From positions 82,660 to 146,659 of the forward strand of contig JAAOMT010000322.1 in the NCBI GenBank assembly GCA_016748015.1: DNA of 64,000 bases. Direction: 5' to 3'. Source of the stretch: Geosiphon pyriformis (lineage: Eukaryota > Glomeromycota > Glomeromycetes > Archaeosporales > Geosiphonaceae). Positions 26,257 to 36,530 of the stretch are shown here, in pieces; the first letter of the stretch is position 1; each line of letters starts with the position of its first letter. A program made the translations under genes and the position numbers. The notes below the pieces were generated by a model. That model was not told the DNA's origin and did not search any database. It was given only the letters and a program-made list of their open reading frames with translations.

Positions 26257-27206
26257 TTAAATCAAAGAATTAATCAATACTAAATTAGAGAAAATAACCC
26301 TAGAAAAATCAACCATCTGTGCAGTTAAAAGACCTGTTATAAACTGCTCCTGGATGAATTGCTGTTGTTTGTTGTCAAGTAATTTGTTGTGATGTTGTTC
26401 TTCTAGATATTTATCTGATTCCATAAACTCGGACCTACAAGAAGAACGAAGTTCCCTTAACTTATCCCAAACTTCAACCGCAGTAGGACGATTCTTAGGA
26501 TTAACATCCCAACACTTTTTAATGAGTTCAGCGTAACAAGGAGGAATAAGTGGGGAGGTAATTTTAGGTCTTTGAACATTTAAAGTAGCCATTATAGGAA
26601 TATGATCATTAGAACGATTATGAAAAGGAGGCTTTCCTGTTACTAATTCCCATAATAACATAGAAAAACTATAAATCTCAACCTTTTCTGTAAACTTTTC
26701 TCCTCTTAAAACTTCTGGTGGAATGTATGGAATCACTCCATATATCTTTTTCTTTTCTGTTGCTGTCTCTGTTATTATTGCTTCATTGTTTGAATTTGTT
26801 TCCTTGTTTACTGGTTGACATAATCCGAGGTCTCCAATTTTTAGATAATTATTCCTTAATAGCAGGATGTTGCACGGGTGTAGGTCATGATGAACCATAT
26901 CAGAAGAATGAATTTCTTCAAGTCCTGAAGCTATACTCCACGTGATATATAATTTATCTTTACAACTCGTAGAATGAAAATTTGTTGATAAATATTTTCG
27001 TATGTCACCATGTTTGGTAAACTCCATCACAATTCCATAATCAAGTGTTTCAGAGTTTTGCGTAATACCCAATATTGGAGAGATATATTCTAAATTCCCA
27101 CTCTTAATAAACACAGCTCTTCGAATATTTAACTATCTATAGTAAATAGATGATATAGAGTAAATAAATAATAGTTAAATATGAATTAAATATAAACATA
27201 AGTTTA

Positions 27207-27285
<79 letters not shown>

Positions 27286-27789
27286 TTTTGTTTACCTCTT
27301 TAAACACTTCTGAAATGTTAGTTATGATAATTTTTATTGCTACTTCATCAATCTTTTTTCTAAACCCCTCAGTTCTTCCTCTTTTATATTTCATTGAACG
27401 ATTACATCATATACTTCTCAGATCAATTAATCAATCAATTAGGGTTGCTTTATAAATTATACCGAACCATCCTCTAGCAATTTCGTTTATATTCGACAAA
27501 TGCTCCCATGGAATCCATTGATAGTAATTCAAATCACCCTCATAAAAATTATTGATATTATGTGAAATAAAAATTGGATTCTTAATTATTTCATCAACTA
27601 CTTTATTGCGGCTTGAAAGTTGCAATAAAGTTTTTCAAAAAATATAAAGTGACATGTCGCACACTCATTATCACTATTGTTTTAAATGCTCTCTTGACAG
27701 TAAGAACACAGGCTGCAATCATGAGCATATGGACGATTTCTTATAACGTAAGCTTCAGGGCATGTTTTTTTAGTTTGAAGATTCCCCAT
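26257..27789 (-). pseudogene. TKL-like protein kinase with N-terminal zinc segment, broken
   Basis: Minus-strand pieces make up a kinase of the type expanded in these fungi. From the ATG at 27789 a Cys segment reads through CSYC, a stop (TAA), then CATC. After a frame change, 27625-27431 gives a linker and the ATP loop (NEIARGWFGIIYKA, normally GxGxxG). Exon 27394-27296 has the VAIK lysine, and exon 27132-26257 carries the rest. Catalytic loop HRD-L-H-P-G-N reads HHDLHPCN, the DFG position reads GDLGLC, the APE region reads YIPPE, and the helix-F aspartate region reads KVEIYSFSMLLWE where DIYSF is usual. There is a clean GAG|GTAAAC donor at 27295 and an AG acceptor at 27133. The stop, the frame change near 27640 and the missing link near 27420 argue for a pseudogene, although the C-terminal 292 codons are open. 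The tail is Gln-rich. Confidence 0.75.
27206..27285. repeat. (AAT)n microsatellite, about 80 bp
   Basis: An uninterrupted AAT run lies inside the kinase relic's intron, between the VAIK exon and the main catalytic exon. Read on the minus strand it would give poly-Leu, so it should not be translated. Confidence 0.95.
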
Positions 27790-28699
27790 AGTGAATAAAA
27801 ATGTGTATAGGTTATTATTTAAAGAGAGTTTTTTTAAAGCTTTATTTGATAATTGATGGTATGTTTAGAAAGTAATTTTAAATGAGGGGAGTTCTTATTT
27901 ATGTTACTTCTCTATATTCTCATAGCTTAACAAATCAATTAATAGAATCATTCATTCATTCCTTAATCTTAAAAAATATCGCTACAAATCATACTGAAGA
28001 AATTTAAGTAAGCTGTAGTACACAAATGCATTTTCTTATTATCTAAACGAGTATTTCAATTTAATCGTAGAACAACAACAACAACAACAACAACAACGAT
28101 TTAGGCTTCGTGTGAAACATGAAAAATGGTGTATAAATATTGCTCATATAACATTTATTAATTAATTAATTGTGTTTACCTTTTTTTAAAATTTTGAAAA
28201 AGAGCATAATTATAAATATACATTTAAATAACCTATTACTTACATAATAGAACTCGAAATTTAAATAATAAATATTTTATGAATATAATAATATAATAAT
28301 TTTTTTGTTATTATAGTTTTCTTAAAAAGAATATCAAATAAGGTTCAATTTGGTCAAGGTTAAACTGCTACAATTAATTTCTCATAGTAAATTATATATT
28401 ATTAATCAAGAATATTGAAAATCATCTTAATATATTAATTTTCTAATCATACTGTTTATTATTTTTAGAATTAATATTCAATAATGAAATTAAAAGTTTA
28501 TAAAGCTTTTGAATCCTAAAATATTTTAATACTGCATCAACAAGAATAATAGCTATTACTTAAATTGGTTTTTTTTAGATGTTTTTGTTGATTAAAAATT
28601 TAAAATAATTAAAAAAGTTTGTGAACTTAAGGAATTCAACGAAGAGTTTCTTTAAGCATCGCATATATGGAAGTGAGTTAAACTCAGACATGTTCACAT
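27790..28699. other. Intergenic, AAC microsatellite
   Basis: No gene is supported. A run of about nine AAC units lies at 28070-28098. The rest is AT-rich. Confidence 0.5.
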
Positions 28700-28771
28700 C
28701 TAGCTATTTTTATCTAATTCGTCGTGCGCTTTCTGCTGAAACTCTGGATGATTGACTAAAATTGCAATAAC
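28700..28771 (-). pseudogene. Cytochrome P450 exon fragment
   Basis: A 23-codon minus-strand frame behind an AG acceptor reads VIAILVNHPEFQQKAHDELDK and then hits a stop. The pattern of a helix followed by HPE-x-Q-x-K-A-x-x-E-L-D is what follows the I-helix in P450 monooxygenases. No heme-binding Cys region or ExxR could be found near it, so this is at most a scrap. Other proteins could share so short a motif. Confidence 0.45.
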
Positions 28772-31549
28772 CTAAATATATAGTAAGTGCAATACCTTCC
28801 TAAAGATTTATCCAAATATTATAAGCAATTATTCTTTAATTAAAACCTTCATTCAATCTCTGCAAAAGATCTCAAAAAATATGTGGTTTCTTTCCATATT
28901 ATTCTCTACTCTATTCAATACAGGTTAGAATAAGATTCAATTTTTTATTGATTAAGAAACTATAACCTATCAAATTAAGGATTAAAAGATTACATTTTAA
29001 GTTGTAGAATTTCAAAAGGATTTTTTTTAAAGTAATCGCCTACCTAATTTCTTCACTTTTCGATACTACTCCTTAATGAGCGAATCAAATAAACTCCTAT
29101 CTCGTGTGAAAGATTTTATGTAAATTTTCGATTTTTGAGTGAATCGTAAAGTTTTATATTTTATTTGATTTCTAGACGAATCTCATACAATCAATAAAGT
29201 TTATAGTTCCATTTTTTAATAATATCTTAATAATTTGAGGACTATTTAAAAATATAAAGCACCGATATAAATTGTAAAGGTATCACCTAAATTAGCGAAA
29301 CTGCATTAAATTTTTTTTTAATAAATAACCAATTCACAGCAAATATAAAATTACTTTTTATGCATATCCCGAATTATTAAAGAGATAGGTCTTAAAATAA
29401 AAAAGAAAATTCCACTCAAATCTTCGAATATCATAGGGTTTGCTAATAATATTGAGAAGATGCAAAATTTCGGAAACTTATGAATAATAAGAATCCGGCC
29501 TGGTGCTTTAAGTAATCCTTTCACGCTATGAATTTTTGCTTTCAAGAATTTCGTTTTGCAAGATAGAGTGAGATAAGATGGACGATAATATAAGGAGAGC
29601 CATTTAATTAAGGTTTATAAAATTCCTTAGAAAATGTTATATATATATATATATATAATACCTTGGTTAATTCAGAGATTAAAAGTAATATAATTAGTTA
29701 AAGGTGTAAAAAGATGTGAAAGATTTAATTAGTTTCATTCGCCTCAATATTTACCTTTGTAAACTAACATAATTAGTTAAAGTCGTTTCATTCACTAAAA
29801 TATTTAGAATTATAAATTTCATTAACTTGCTCAAATAATTGACTAAACTATATTTTATTTTTCGTCAGCGAATTTTTAAAGTCCATGAAGTTATTATATT
29901 CGAAAAAATTACCAACTGTATTTTAGGTATTTCTTCTTACATAGAGTGAATTGATATTAAAGGTTTATTCGAGTAATAATGTATTCGTTAAATCTTTATA
30001 TGCAGTAACTTCATTTTATAAAAATTTTGATAATTTTTTCATTAATAATGATAAAATATTTAGTTTTTTTAAATTAAATGAGCAAAGATTATTTAAAATT
30101 AGCCATTTTATTTTTATCCATCATATATAGAAAAAATTCTAAGCAATTTATTTTAAACAAAAAAAAACCAGTGTTGAATTAAGCTCATATTTAGATAGTT
30201 TGACTATTTCAAAAAAGGAATATGATTAAAAAATCTTATCTAATAAAATAATGTGTCATCTTTTTCTATATAATACACTCGGAGATGGAAGAGAATTAAT
30301 GGTTACTTTATTATATAATTTTAGATTATAGTCAATATTGAATATTTTACCTTCCTAGATGCATTGTCAATTAATTATTTACCACCAGTACTTAAATAAA
30401 ATTTTTTATAAATGAATGAAATTTTAACAAATTCTAGATTATCTTTGCTAATTTTTTTTAAGTGGGCCAGCCTATGTTAAACCATATTAATCCATTTGAT
30501 TAATTTCGCTTTAAGCCTTTTGTGAATAATAGGGAATTATTTCGATTTAAAATTATATTTATTCGTAAGTTTCATTAAAATTTTCATTTAAGACTCATTC
30601 GTTGAAAAACAATGGCAAGATAAAAGTAATTAAAATCCAAATATCTAAGCATTGAAAAATAAAAATAAATAAAGAGATAAGATAATGCAACCCAAAACAA
30701 AACAAAACAAAACAAAATGGAATGGAATTTTTGTATTATCTACAGTAAAACTATAACTCGTATTTTCAAATATTCTATATCTAGACTTTATATATGTATT
30801 CTATAGCTCTTTAAGTCTGCATATTCCTCTTATGTTTAGCAGGGTTCAGGCTGCTGAGTAGCGTCAGACCACGTTAAACAAAAAGGAAATTAATTTAGAA
30901 AGACACATCAAAGAAAATTGATATATAAAAGGGTTAAAGCAACACACGCCTAGCTAAATAATATAAAAATATGAAAAATTCTTGTAAGGATCCTCCAGTT
31001 TCTCAAAGATCTTTTCTTAGGAGGCTTAAAGTCTAATAGAGAAAATACTCCGAATGATTTAGTAGCTATGTATTGAACAATTACTTGTATCTCTTTGAAA
31101 AACCCATATCTAGAGAAAAATTTTAAAATTAATTAATATTTATCCAAAAATATTAGTGAATGTGAAAAGTAAAATTATATTTTGAATATATAAACCAAGA
31201 CTGTGATTTCAACCTGTGAAACTAATTACTGTTAATCGAGAGCTGATTTTTCTGCTATTGATAATTTATTATTTAAAAATAAAAAATTTGGTTTGATTAT
31301 TTGAATTGATACCAAGGTAAATTGGTGCAAGTTATGTGAAAAGAGAATACTCAACCTTTAAGAAAAAAGAATTGAAGGTTATCTTAAAAAATACTACTGG
31401 TCTGGTCGCTGGTATAGAAGTATATGACCCTGAAAAAATTTTTTGACACTAATAATAAAATTGTATCAAATTTTTGGGAATCTAATTGAAATTACTATTA
31501 TTACAATAATATTAATAATGCTATATTTATAGAAAAAGTAGAAAAATTT
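28772..31549. other. Long AT-rich region, no convincing gene
   Basis: A 64-codon hydrophobic frame on the minus strand at 29351-29545 (SVKGLLKAPGRILIIHKF) is not recognised. Small repeats are (TA)n at 29638-29657 and AAAAC units at 30691-30717. Around 31315-31350 a plus-strand NWCKLCEKRIL resembles the CxxC segment of kinase N-termini, but its context is broken. Confidence 0.4.
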
Positions 31550-32038
31550 CAGGAATTAACTATTATAAAACGGAAAAATGAGATTTTAAGCAAAAAATGG
31601 AATGCCTCTGGGAATTTCAATAAAAAAGAAAATAACTTGATATTAAAAAACATGGTTTAATGGAAAATTTTTACTCTTCTATTAAATATTTATTAAAATC
31701 ATTTGTTTATATCATTGTACAGTAAAAAACTAAAGCACCATCTAATAATTTTAATTAGCGGAGAAACTTAGGTATATATTTAAAAGTTTTATTTCTAATG
31801 CTATTCAGCTAAAGAGCAGTTTATAGCTTAACTTGTAATAAAACCTATACTTTAGAAATTAATAGTTGTTTAATAAAAAGTCTTTTTTTAAAGTTCTTTG
31901 ATGTTTTAAATAAATAAATGTTATTCTTTTAACTTTATTGTTGAACTTAAAATGGTAGGCTATAAAATATTTCGCTAGTAAAAGTTTCTAAGATAGACAG
32001 CCCAACCTTCAAAAGTATAAAATTTAATTAAAGCAAAT

Positions 32039-33492
32039 TTATCTTTTTATGATTTGAAAAACTTCATACTCCTCGACAGAAAAATTCATCTGTTGATTTT
32101 CTGACCCAGGCATTATAGCATGCTCATAAATAGTTGTCTTTTGACAATAGCACCCTGAACTATTTTTAAAATTATTGCCACTCAATCTTATATTGTTATT
32201 TCCAAAATAGGGTCCACAATCTGGCCCATTAAAAGGTCCACATCCTTTAACAAATTTGCTAAGTATAGCATTTTCAGCATTGTCATCTCCAAGATAAAAA
32301 ATAAAACTTCCTTCTCCATCTAGCCACTGATTTCGAGAGTGCCAAGATTGTGGGTTAAAGCCGCCAATTATCTGACCAGTTCCTTTCACTTTGATTACGC
32401 TAATTGTTGCTCCTTTATCATCGCATAANNNNNNNNNNNNNNNNNNNNNNNNNNNNNNNNNNNNNNNNNNNNNNNNNNNNNNNNNNNNNNNNNNNNNNNN
32501 NNNNNNNNNNNNNNNNNNNNNNNNNNNNNNNNNNNNNNNNNNNNNNNNNNNNNNNNNNNNNNNNNNNNNNNNNNNNNNNNNNNNNNNNNNNNNNNNNNNN
32601 NNNNNNNNNNNNNNNNNNNNNNNNNNNNNNNNNNNNNNNNNNNNNNNNNNNNNNNNNNNNNNNNNNNNNNNNNNNNNNNNNNNNNNNNNNNNNNNNNNNN
32701 NNNNNNNNNNNNNNNNNNNNNNNNNNNNNNNNNNNNNNNNNNNNNNNNNNNNNNNNNNNNNNNNNNNNNNNNNNNNNNNNNNNNNNNNNNNNNNNNNNNN
32801 NNNNNNNNNNNNNNNNNNNNNNNNNNNNNNNNNNNNNNNNNNNNNNNNNNNNNNNNNNNNNNNNNNNNNNNNNNNNNNNNNNNNNNNNNNNNNNNNNNNN
32901 NNNNNNNNNNNNNNNNNNNNNNNNNNNNNNNNNNNNNNNNNNNNNNNNNNNNNNNNNNNNNNNNNNNNNNNNNNNNNNNNNNNNNNNNNNNNNNNNNNNN
33001 NNNNNNNNNNNNNNNNNNNNNNNNNNNNNNNNNNNNNNNNNNNNNNNNNNNNNNNNNNNNNNNNNNNNNNNNNNNNNNNNNNNNNNNNNNNNNNNNNNNN
33101 NNNNNNNNNNNNNNNNNNNNNNNNNNNNNNNNNNNNNNNNNNNNNNNNNNNNNNNNNNNNNNNNNNNNNNNNNNNNNNNNNNNNNNNNNNNNNNNNNNNN
33201 NNNNNNNNNNNNNNNNNNNNNNNNNNNNNNNNNNNNNNNNNNNNNTTTCAAAAATCTTTGGTGAAATATTAGGTTTAGGAAGAATAATGATATTATTTTC
33301 CCTTTTAATCCAATTGCTAGAGAGTGCGACAGCAAAATATGGTGATCTTGCTGCTAAAATTTGGGAATGAGCATGAAAAGTTCTAATATTGGTCGCTTCG
33401 CCAACTATAATTCTAATATCAGAGAACTTCTGACTGTCAAATAAATTCCCAAAATCATTGGATAAAGCGTGAAAGTATTGTTGGGGTGACAT
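32039..33492 (-). CDS. BTB-BACK-TLDc protein, interrupted by assembly gap
   Basis: A near-identical inverted copy of the gene at 44776-46267. Exon 1 is visible from the ATG at 33492 to 33246: the BTB domain start SPQQYFHALSNDFGNLFDS, then FSDIRIIVGE and FHAHSQILAARSPYFAVAL. The run of N (32428-33245) hides the rest of exon 1, the intron, the remaining BTB, the BACK domain and the start of TLDc. The visible C-terminal 129 codons (32427-32039) are the TLDc end, from YAMIKEQQLA-equivalent DNA read in the correct frame as DDKGATISVIKVKGTG to VEEYEVFQIIKR. The equivalent hidden stretch in the other copy is 855 bases against 818 N here, so the gap size is probably an estimate. BTB domains bind cullin-3 or dimerise; TLDc domains are linked to oxidative-stress protection and V-ATPase regulation. 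Two residue differences from the copy are seen (Pro for Ser after AARS; Gly for Trp near NNFKNSS). Confidence 0.85.
32428..33245. other. Assembly gap (run of N)
   Basis: 818 unknown bases lie wholly inside the BTB-BACK-TLDc gene. The long frames reported across it in other readings are artefacts. Confidence 1.
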
Positions 33493-33560
33493 TAGTAAAA
33501 TATGAGAAGTCTGAGTAAGGTTTTTTTCTCTACGTATTAGGGATTTATGCTATTGATCAA

Positions 33561-35353
33561 TTTTACATATGAATCAAGATTTTATTTTGCATTACCAAAT
33601 TATTTGAAAACATTGAATGAAAAAATTGGAAAAAAGAATTAATCTATATTGCAAATTAAATCAACTCGATTAACGTGATTGAATAATATTTATTGTCTGT
33701 AAAATAACCAGGTATTAAATAAAAGATAATTGGATTATTTGCGTTGTCATTATTATGTAAAACTTCAACTGACCTCAATTTTATAAAACAAAAAAAATTT
33801 ATTTCAATCAAGTGTATTTTGCTTTAAGTATAATATTTCTCTGGCTATCAATTTTTTTTTTGAAAGAGTTAAGTTCTTTTTTACACAATTTTGAATAATA
33901 AAGAGACAATTAATAAGTACTGAAATCATGTTAATAATGACAGCTTTAGAAAATCTTTAAGAAAAGATTTGATTATTGAAAATTTCACTTTAGCCAGAGC
34001 CAAACAATGCTATGAATGAGAATCCATTAAATCTCTCAAATGTAACTCTGAAATTTTCAACTCGAATTCACTCCAAAATGTGACTTCAACAAAATATTCA
34101 TAAAACTACGGCCAAGATGCTGCCCTCTCTGCTTAAAAAATTCATTATTCTGGTAGTTGTTGAAGCTTTTTTTGATGTATAGCATTTTTAGAACAAGAAA
34201 AATCTCTAAATAATTTCGAAGAACGCGACAATTGACATTGCGAAATATGATTAGTATTGTTGGAAGTTGGATTAGTATTCTTTAAAGATTCATAAAATTA
34301 TATATTAATGAAAAATTAGGGTAAAGAATGTGATATTGATCATTGATATAAAAATTTGAATTTTCACTAAGTAGATATACAGTATAAACATGTATATTTT
34401 ATAATAAAATATTTCCTATCTCAAAATGATAAGCAAATTATTTAGTTTTATATTAATATTGCTGTAAATAATCAATTAATAATTCTTATTTTTAATACCA
34501 AGTCAAGACAAAGAATCTCAAATTAGATAACCTTGTAATTTGGTAAATTAAAATATATAGATTTTTAAGAATTGGAGAAAGTTTTTCAATCCTGATTAAA
34601 AGATTTAAAACACTAAAATTCCTATCCATACCTTATGATTTTATTGTTTCCCATTTTAACATCAAAAAGTTTAAAATAATCTAAAAAATGAAAATACTCG
34701 TATTTTTTAATATAAAGGTTTACAAAGCCAAATTTATTAGTTTTGTACAAATATCAGAATTTTTACCTTTAAATATTATGATAATAAATTATTAATTTGT
34801 CGATACCCCCTTCTAAAAATATAAAAATGAAAGCTTCTTAATAGTTTGGCACTTTCAAATAAATTTCTCCGTTTTCAAAAAATTCTAATTTTCTTATCAT
34901 CCAATCTTTCATTACTTACACAATTGTTTCTTTAAAAATTAAAGAAATCTTCAAATAGATTATGTTGAAATTAATGATTTTCTTAAACCATTTGAGAGAA
35001 TCCTGAAATAGGATGGGACTACATCAAAGGAAAATAACATTGACCATTAAGTGAATTTGTTTCAATATATTTGTATTTAGTTATTTGATATATTAATTTA
35101 GGATAAAGATTAAAAATATGTATATTGCCTTCACCACCTATGAAAGAAATTGAAGTTTAATTCTGTAATTGAAAAAAATTTGACTAATGGTCCGATGGAA
35201 TAAGACTTTCATAATATGTATATACTTAATAAAGGAAGCACTTTATATTTAATAACTCTCAAACTCAAAAATAGATTAGCTGATTCATAGTAAACTTTCG
35301 ACTAAAAAAATTACATAAAGGTGGGGGAAAAACTTTTATAAAGAACGGAATCT
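33561..35353. other. Intergenic, AT-rich
   Basis: Upstream flank of the gapped BTB gene and 3' flank of a kinase relic. No coding sequence is supported; a slightly GC-richer patch at 33990-34140 has stops in all frames. Confidence 0.45.
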
Positions 35354-35950
35354 TTATTTAAATTCTTCATCTGTTTTGTAGTCAAATACGCTATCAATGC
35401 TAATAGCACAATCCATATCTAAAGAAAAGGCATTTTTTAAATCAAAAAAATTCTTAAATTCTAAATATACCAAATGAAAAATTTACCATGTGTAAAACCA
35501 GTTGATTCCATTTTTCTAGGTTTTGAGATTATTCGACTTTTATATCTTATATCATGGTTAGCACTTTGCATTTCTTCAGAATTAAATCTTTTTTCACGGA
35601 TAGGTTTATTTAAGTTAAAGTTATCATGAGCAGCAATAAATGTTTGTTGAAGTTCTTCTCTATTATCAAGAAAATATGGATTATATTGCTTTCCGTCGAT
35701 CACATCGAATGGGATCTGTATTATTCAAAGGTCTTTCTCCTAAAATAATTTCACAGACAATAATGGCAAAGCTATATATATATCGCTGTATTTAGTATGA
35801 GAAGCGCCCTTGCAAATCTCGGGTGCCAGATACTCAAGAACACTATAAATTTTTAGCAGACTTTGGCAGATCACTAACATGTAAACTTGTATCGATACCC
35901 ATTTTTTTTGTTGCAACAAAATACTTTTCAATTTAAATAACATGATCAAA
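35354..35950 (-). pseudogene. Kinase C-terminal half, degenerate
   Basis: The minus strand gives the back half of a TKL-like kinase in shifting frames. GIDTSLHVSDLPKSAKN is followed after a frameshift by IYSVLEYLAPEICKGASHTK then YSDIY (35860-35775). Another frame continues with SFAIIVCEIILGERPLNNTD, and a third gives EELQQTFIAAHDNFNLNKP then IREKRFNSEEMQ (35660-35560). After a possible intron (donor near 35481, acceptor near 35418) the tail DMDCAISIDSVFDYKTDEEF ends at a TAA (35356-35354). No ATP loop, lysine or HRD motif remains. The AAHDN-x-N-L-N and REKR tail also occurs in the relic at 61460-62599, so both come from one kinase subfamily. Confidence 0.7.
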
Positions 35951-36425
35951 AATCAAGAATTGCTGATATATATTCCGTTTTTACGCTTTGTAATTAATGC
36001 AATTTTTTGGTTTGTTCAAATTTCAATACTCCATTCTGTTTAAATTTGGCTATACTTTTTAAAATGAATCAACTTTGAAAGGAATAAAAACCAGGAAGTT
36101 ATCTGAAAATCAAGATTAAAATTCAATATGAAATGCAAACTAAATTTTAAAGATTATTTCAAAAAATTTTGTGAAAATAAAAAAAGTATAAAACAACATT
36201 GTTAATTTGTTTTAAGTTATTCTTTTGCTAAAATTGTGATTTTTTTAATATGTTTTTATTTTAAAAAAGTATCTTCTATAATTTTGCATAAATTTTTTAC
36301 CTATTATTTGTTCAAACCAAAAAAGCTTGTTATATATCTATGTTGTTATAAACTCAAAAATATTAACAAAGAAACAAATTAAATGTATAAGTAATTTAAT
36401 TGATGTGGTTAATCTCAAAATCACA
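35951..36425. other. AT-rich spacer
   Basis: No gene is seen. It leads into the TLDc scrap on the plus strand. Confidence 0.4.
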
Positions 36426-36530
36426 GTTAGAGGAAAAAGAAAATCTTGTTTTTTCTCTTGGAGATGGCAAACTAAAAATGCTAAACTTGTCAAATTCGTC
36501 TATGGATGTGAACAGATAATCGAAGACTTA
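36426..36530 (+). pseudogene. TLDc domain scrap
   Basis: The plus strand reads NLVFSLGDGK... after one frame change, then KNAKLVKFVYGCE. This lines up with the TLDc stretch SFIFSLEDGKVGNVKLSKWVEG of the gene at 56853 and with FIFYLGDDNAENAILSKFVKGCG of the gene at 44776. The nucleotide run TTCTCTTGGAGATGGCAAA is close to both. Nothing of the BTB part remains nearby. Confidence 0.55.

Larger units (their letters stand above)
31550..33560 (-). repeat. Left arm of inverted segmental duplication
   Basis: Read on the minus strand, this segment matches 44725-46745 on the plus strand. The match includes the upstream CATAAATCCCTAATACG, the whole visible coding part of the BTB-TLDc gene and several hundred bases of 3' flank. 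The visible coding parts differ by only a few bases, while the 3' flank differs much more, including a block of about 90 bases present only here. The arms are about 11.2 kb apart in opposite orientation. Confidence 0.85.

Noticed and set aside
27137-27394. Poly-Leu protein
   Set aside because: The Leu run is the AAT microsatellite read through an intron. Only the first part, up to 27296, is coding (VAIK exon).
28070-28100. AAC repeat considered as a CRISPR-like or coding Gln/Asn tract
   Set aside because: It is a plain microsatellite with no spacers and no open frame around it.
28881-28926. Short ATG frame MWFLSILFSTLFNT before a GT, like a signal-peptide exon
   Set aside because: No downstream exon with a sensible mature peptide could be joined, and the hydrophobic run is expected by chance in T-rich DNA.
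30835-30882. GC-richer patch considered as a tRNA or small RNA
   Set aside because: No cloverleaf or T-loop consensus could be formed.
32391-33492. Several long overlapping frames across the N run
   Set aside because: They are open only because unknown bases hold no stop codon. Only the minus-strand BTB-TLDc frame is backed by the second copy.
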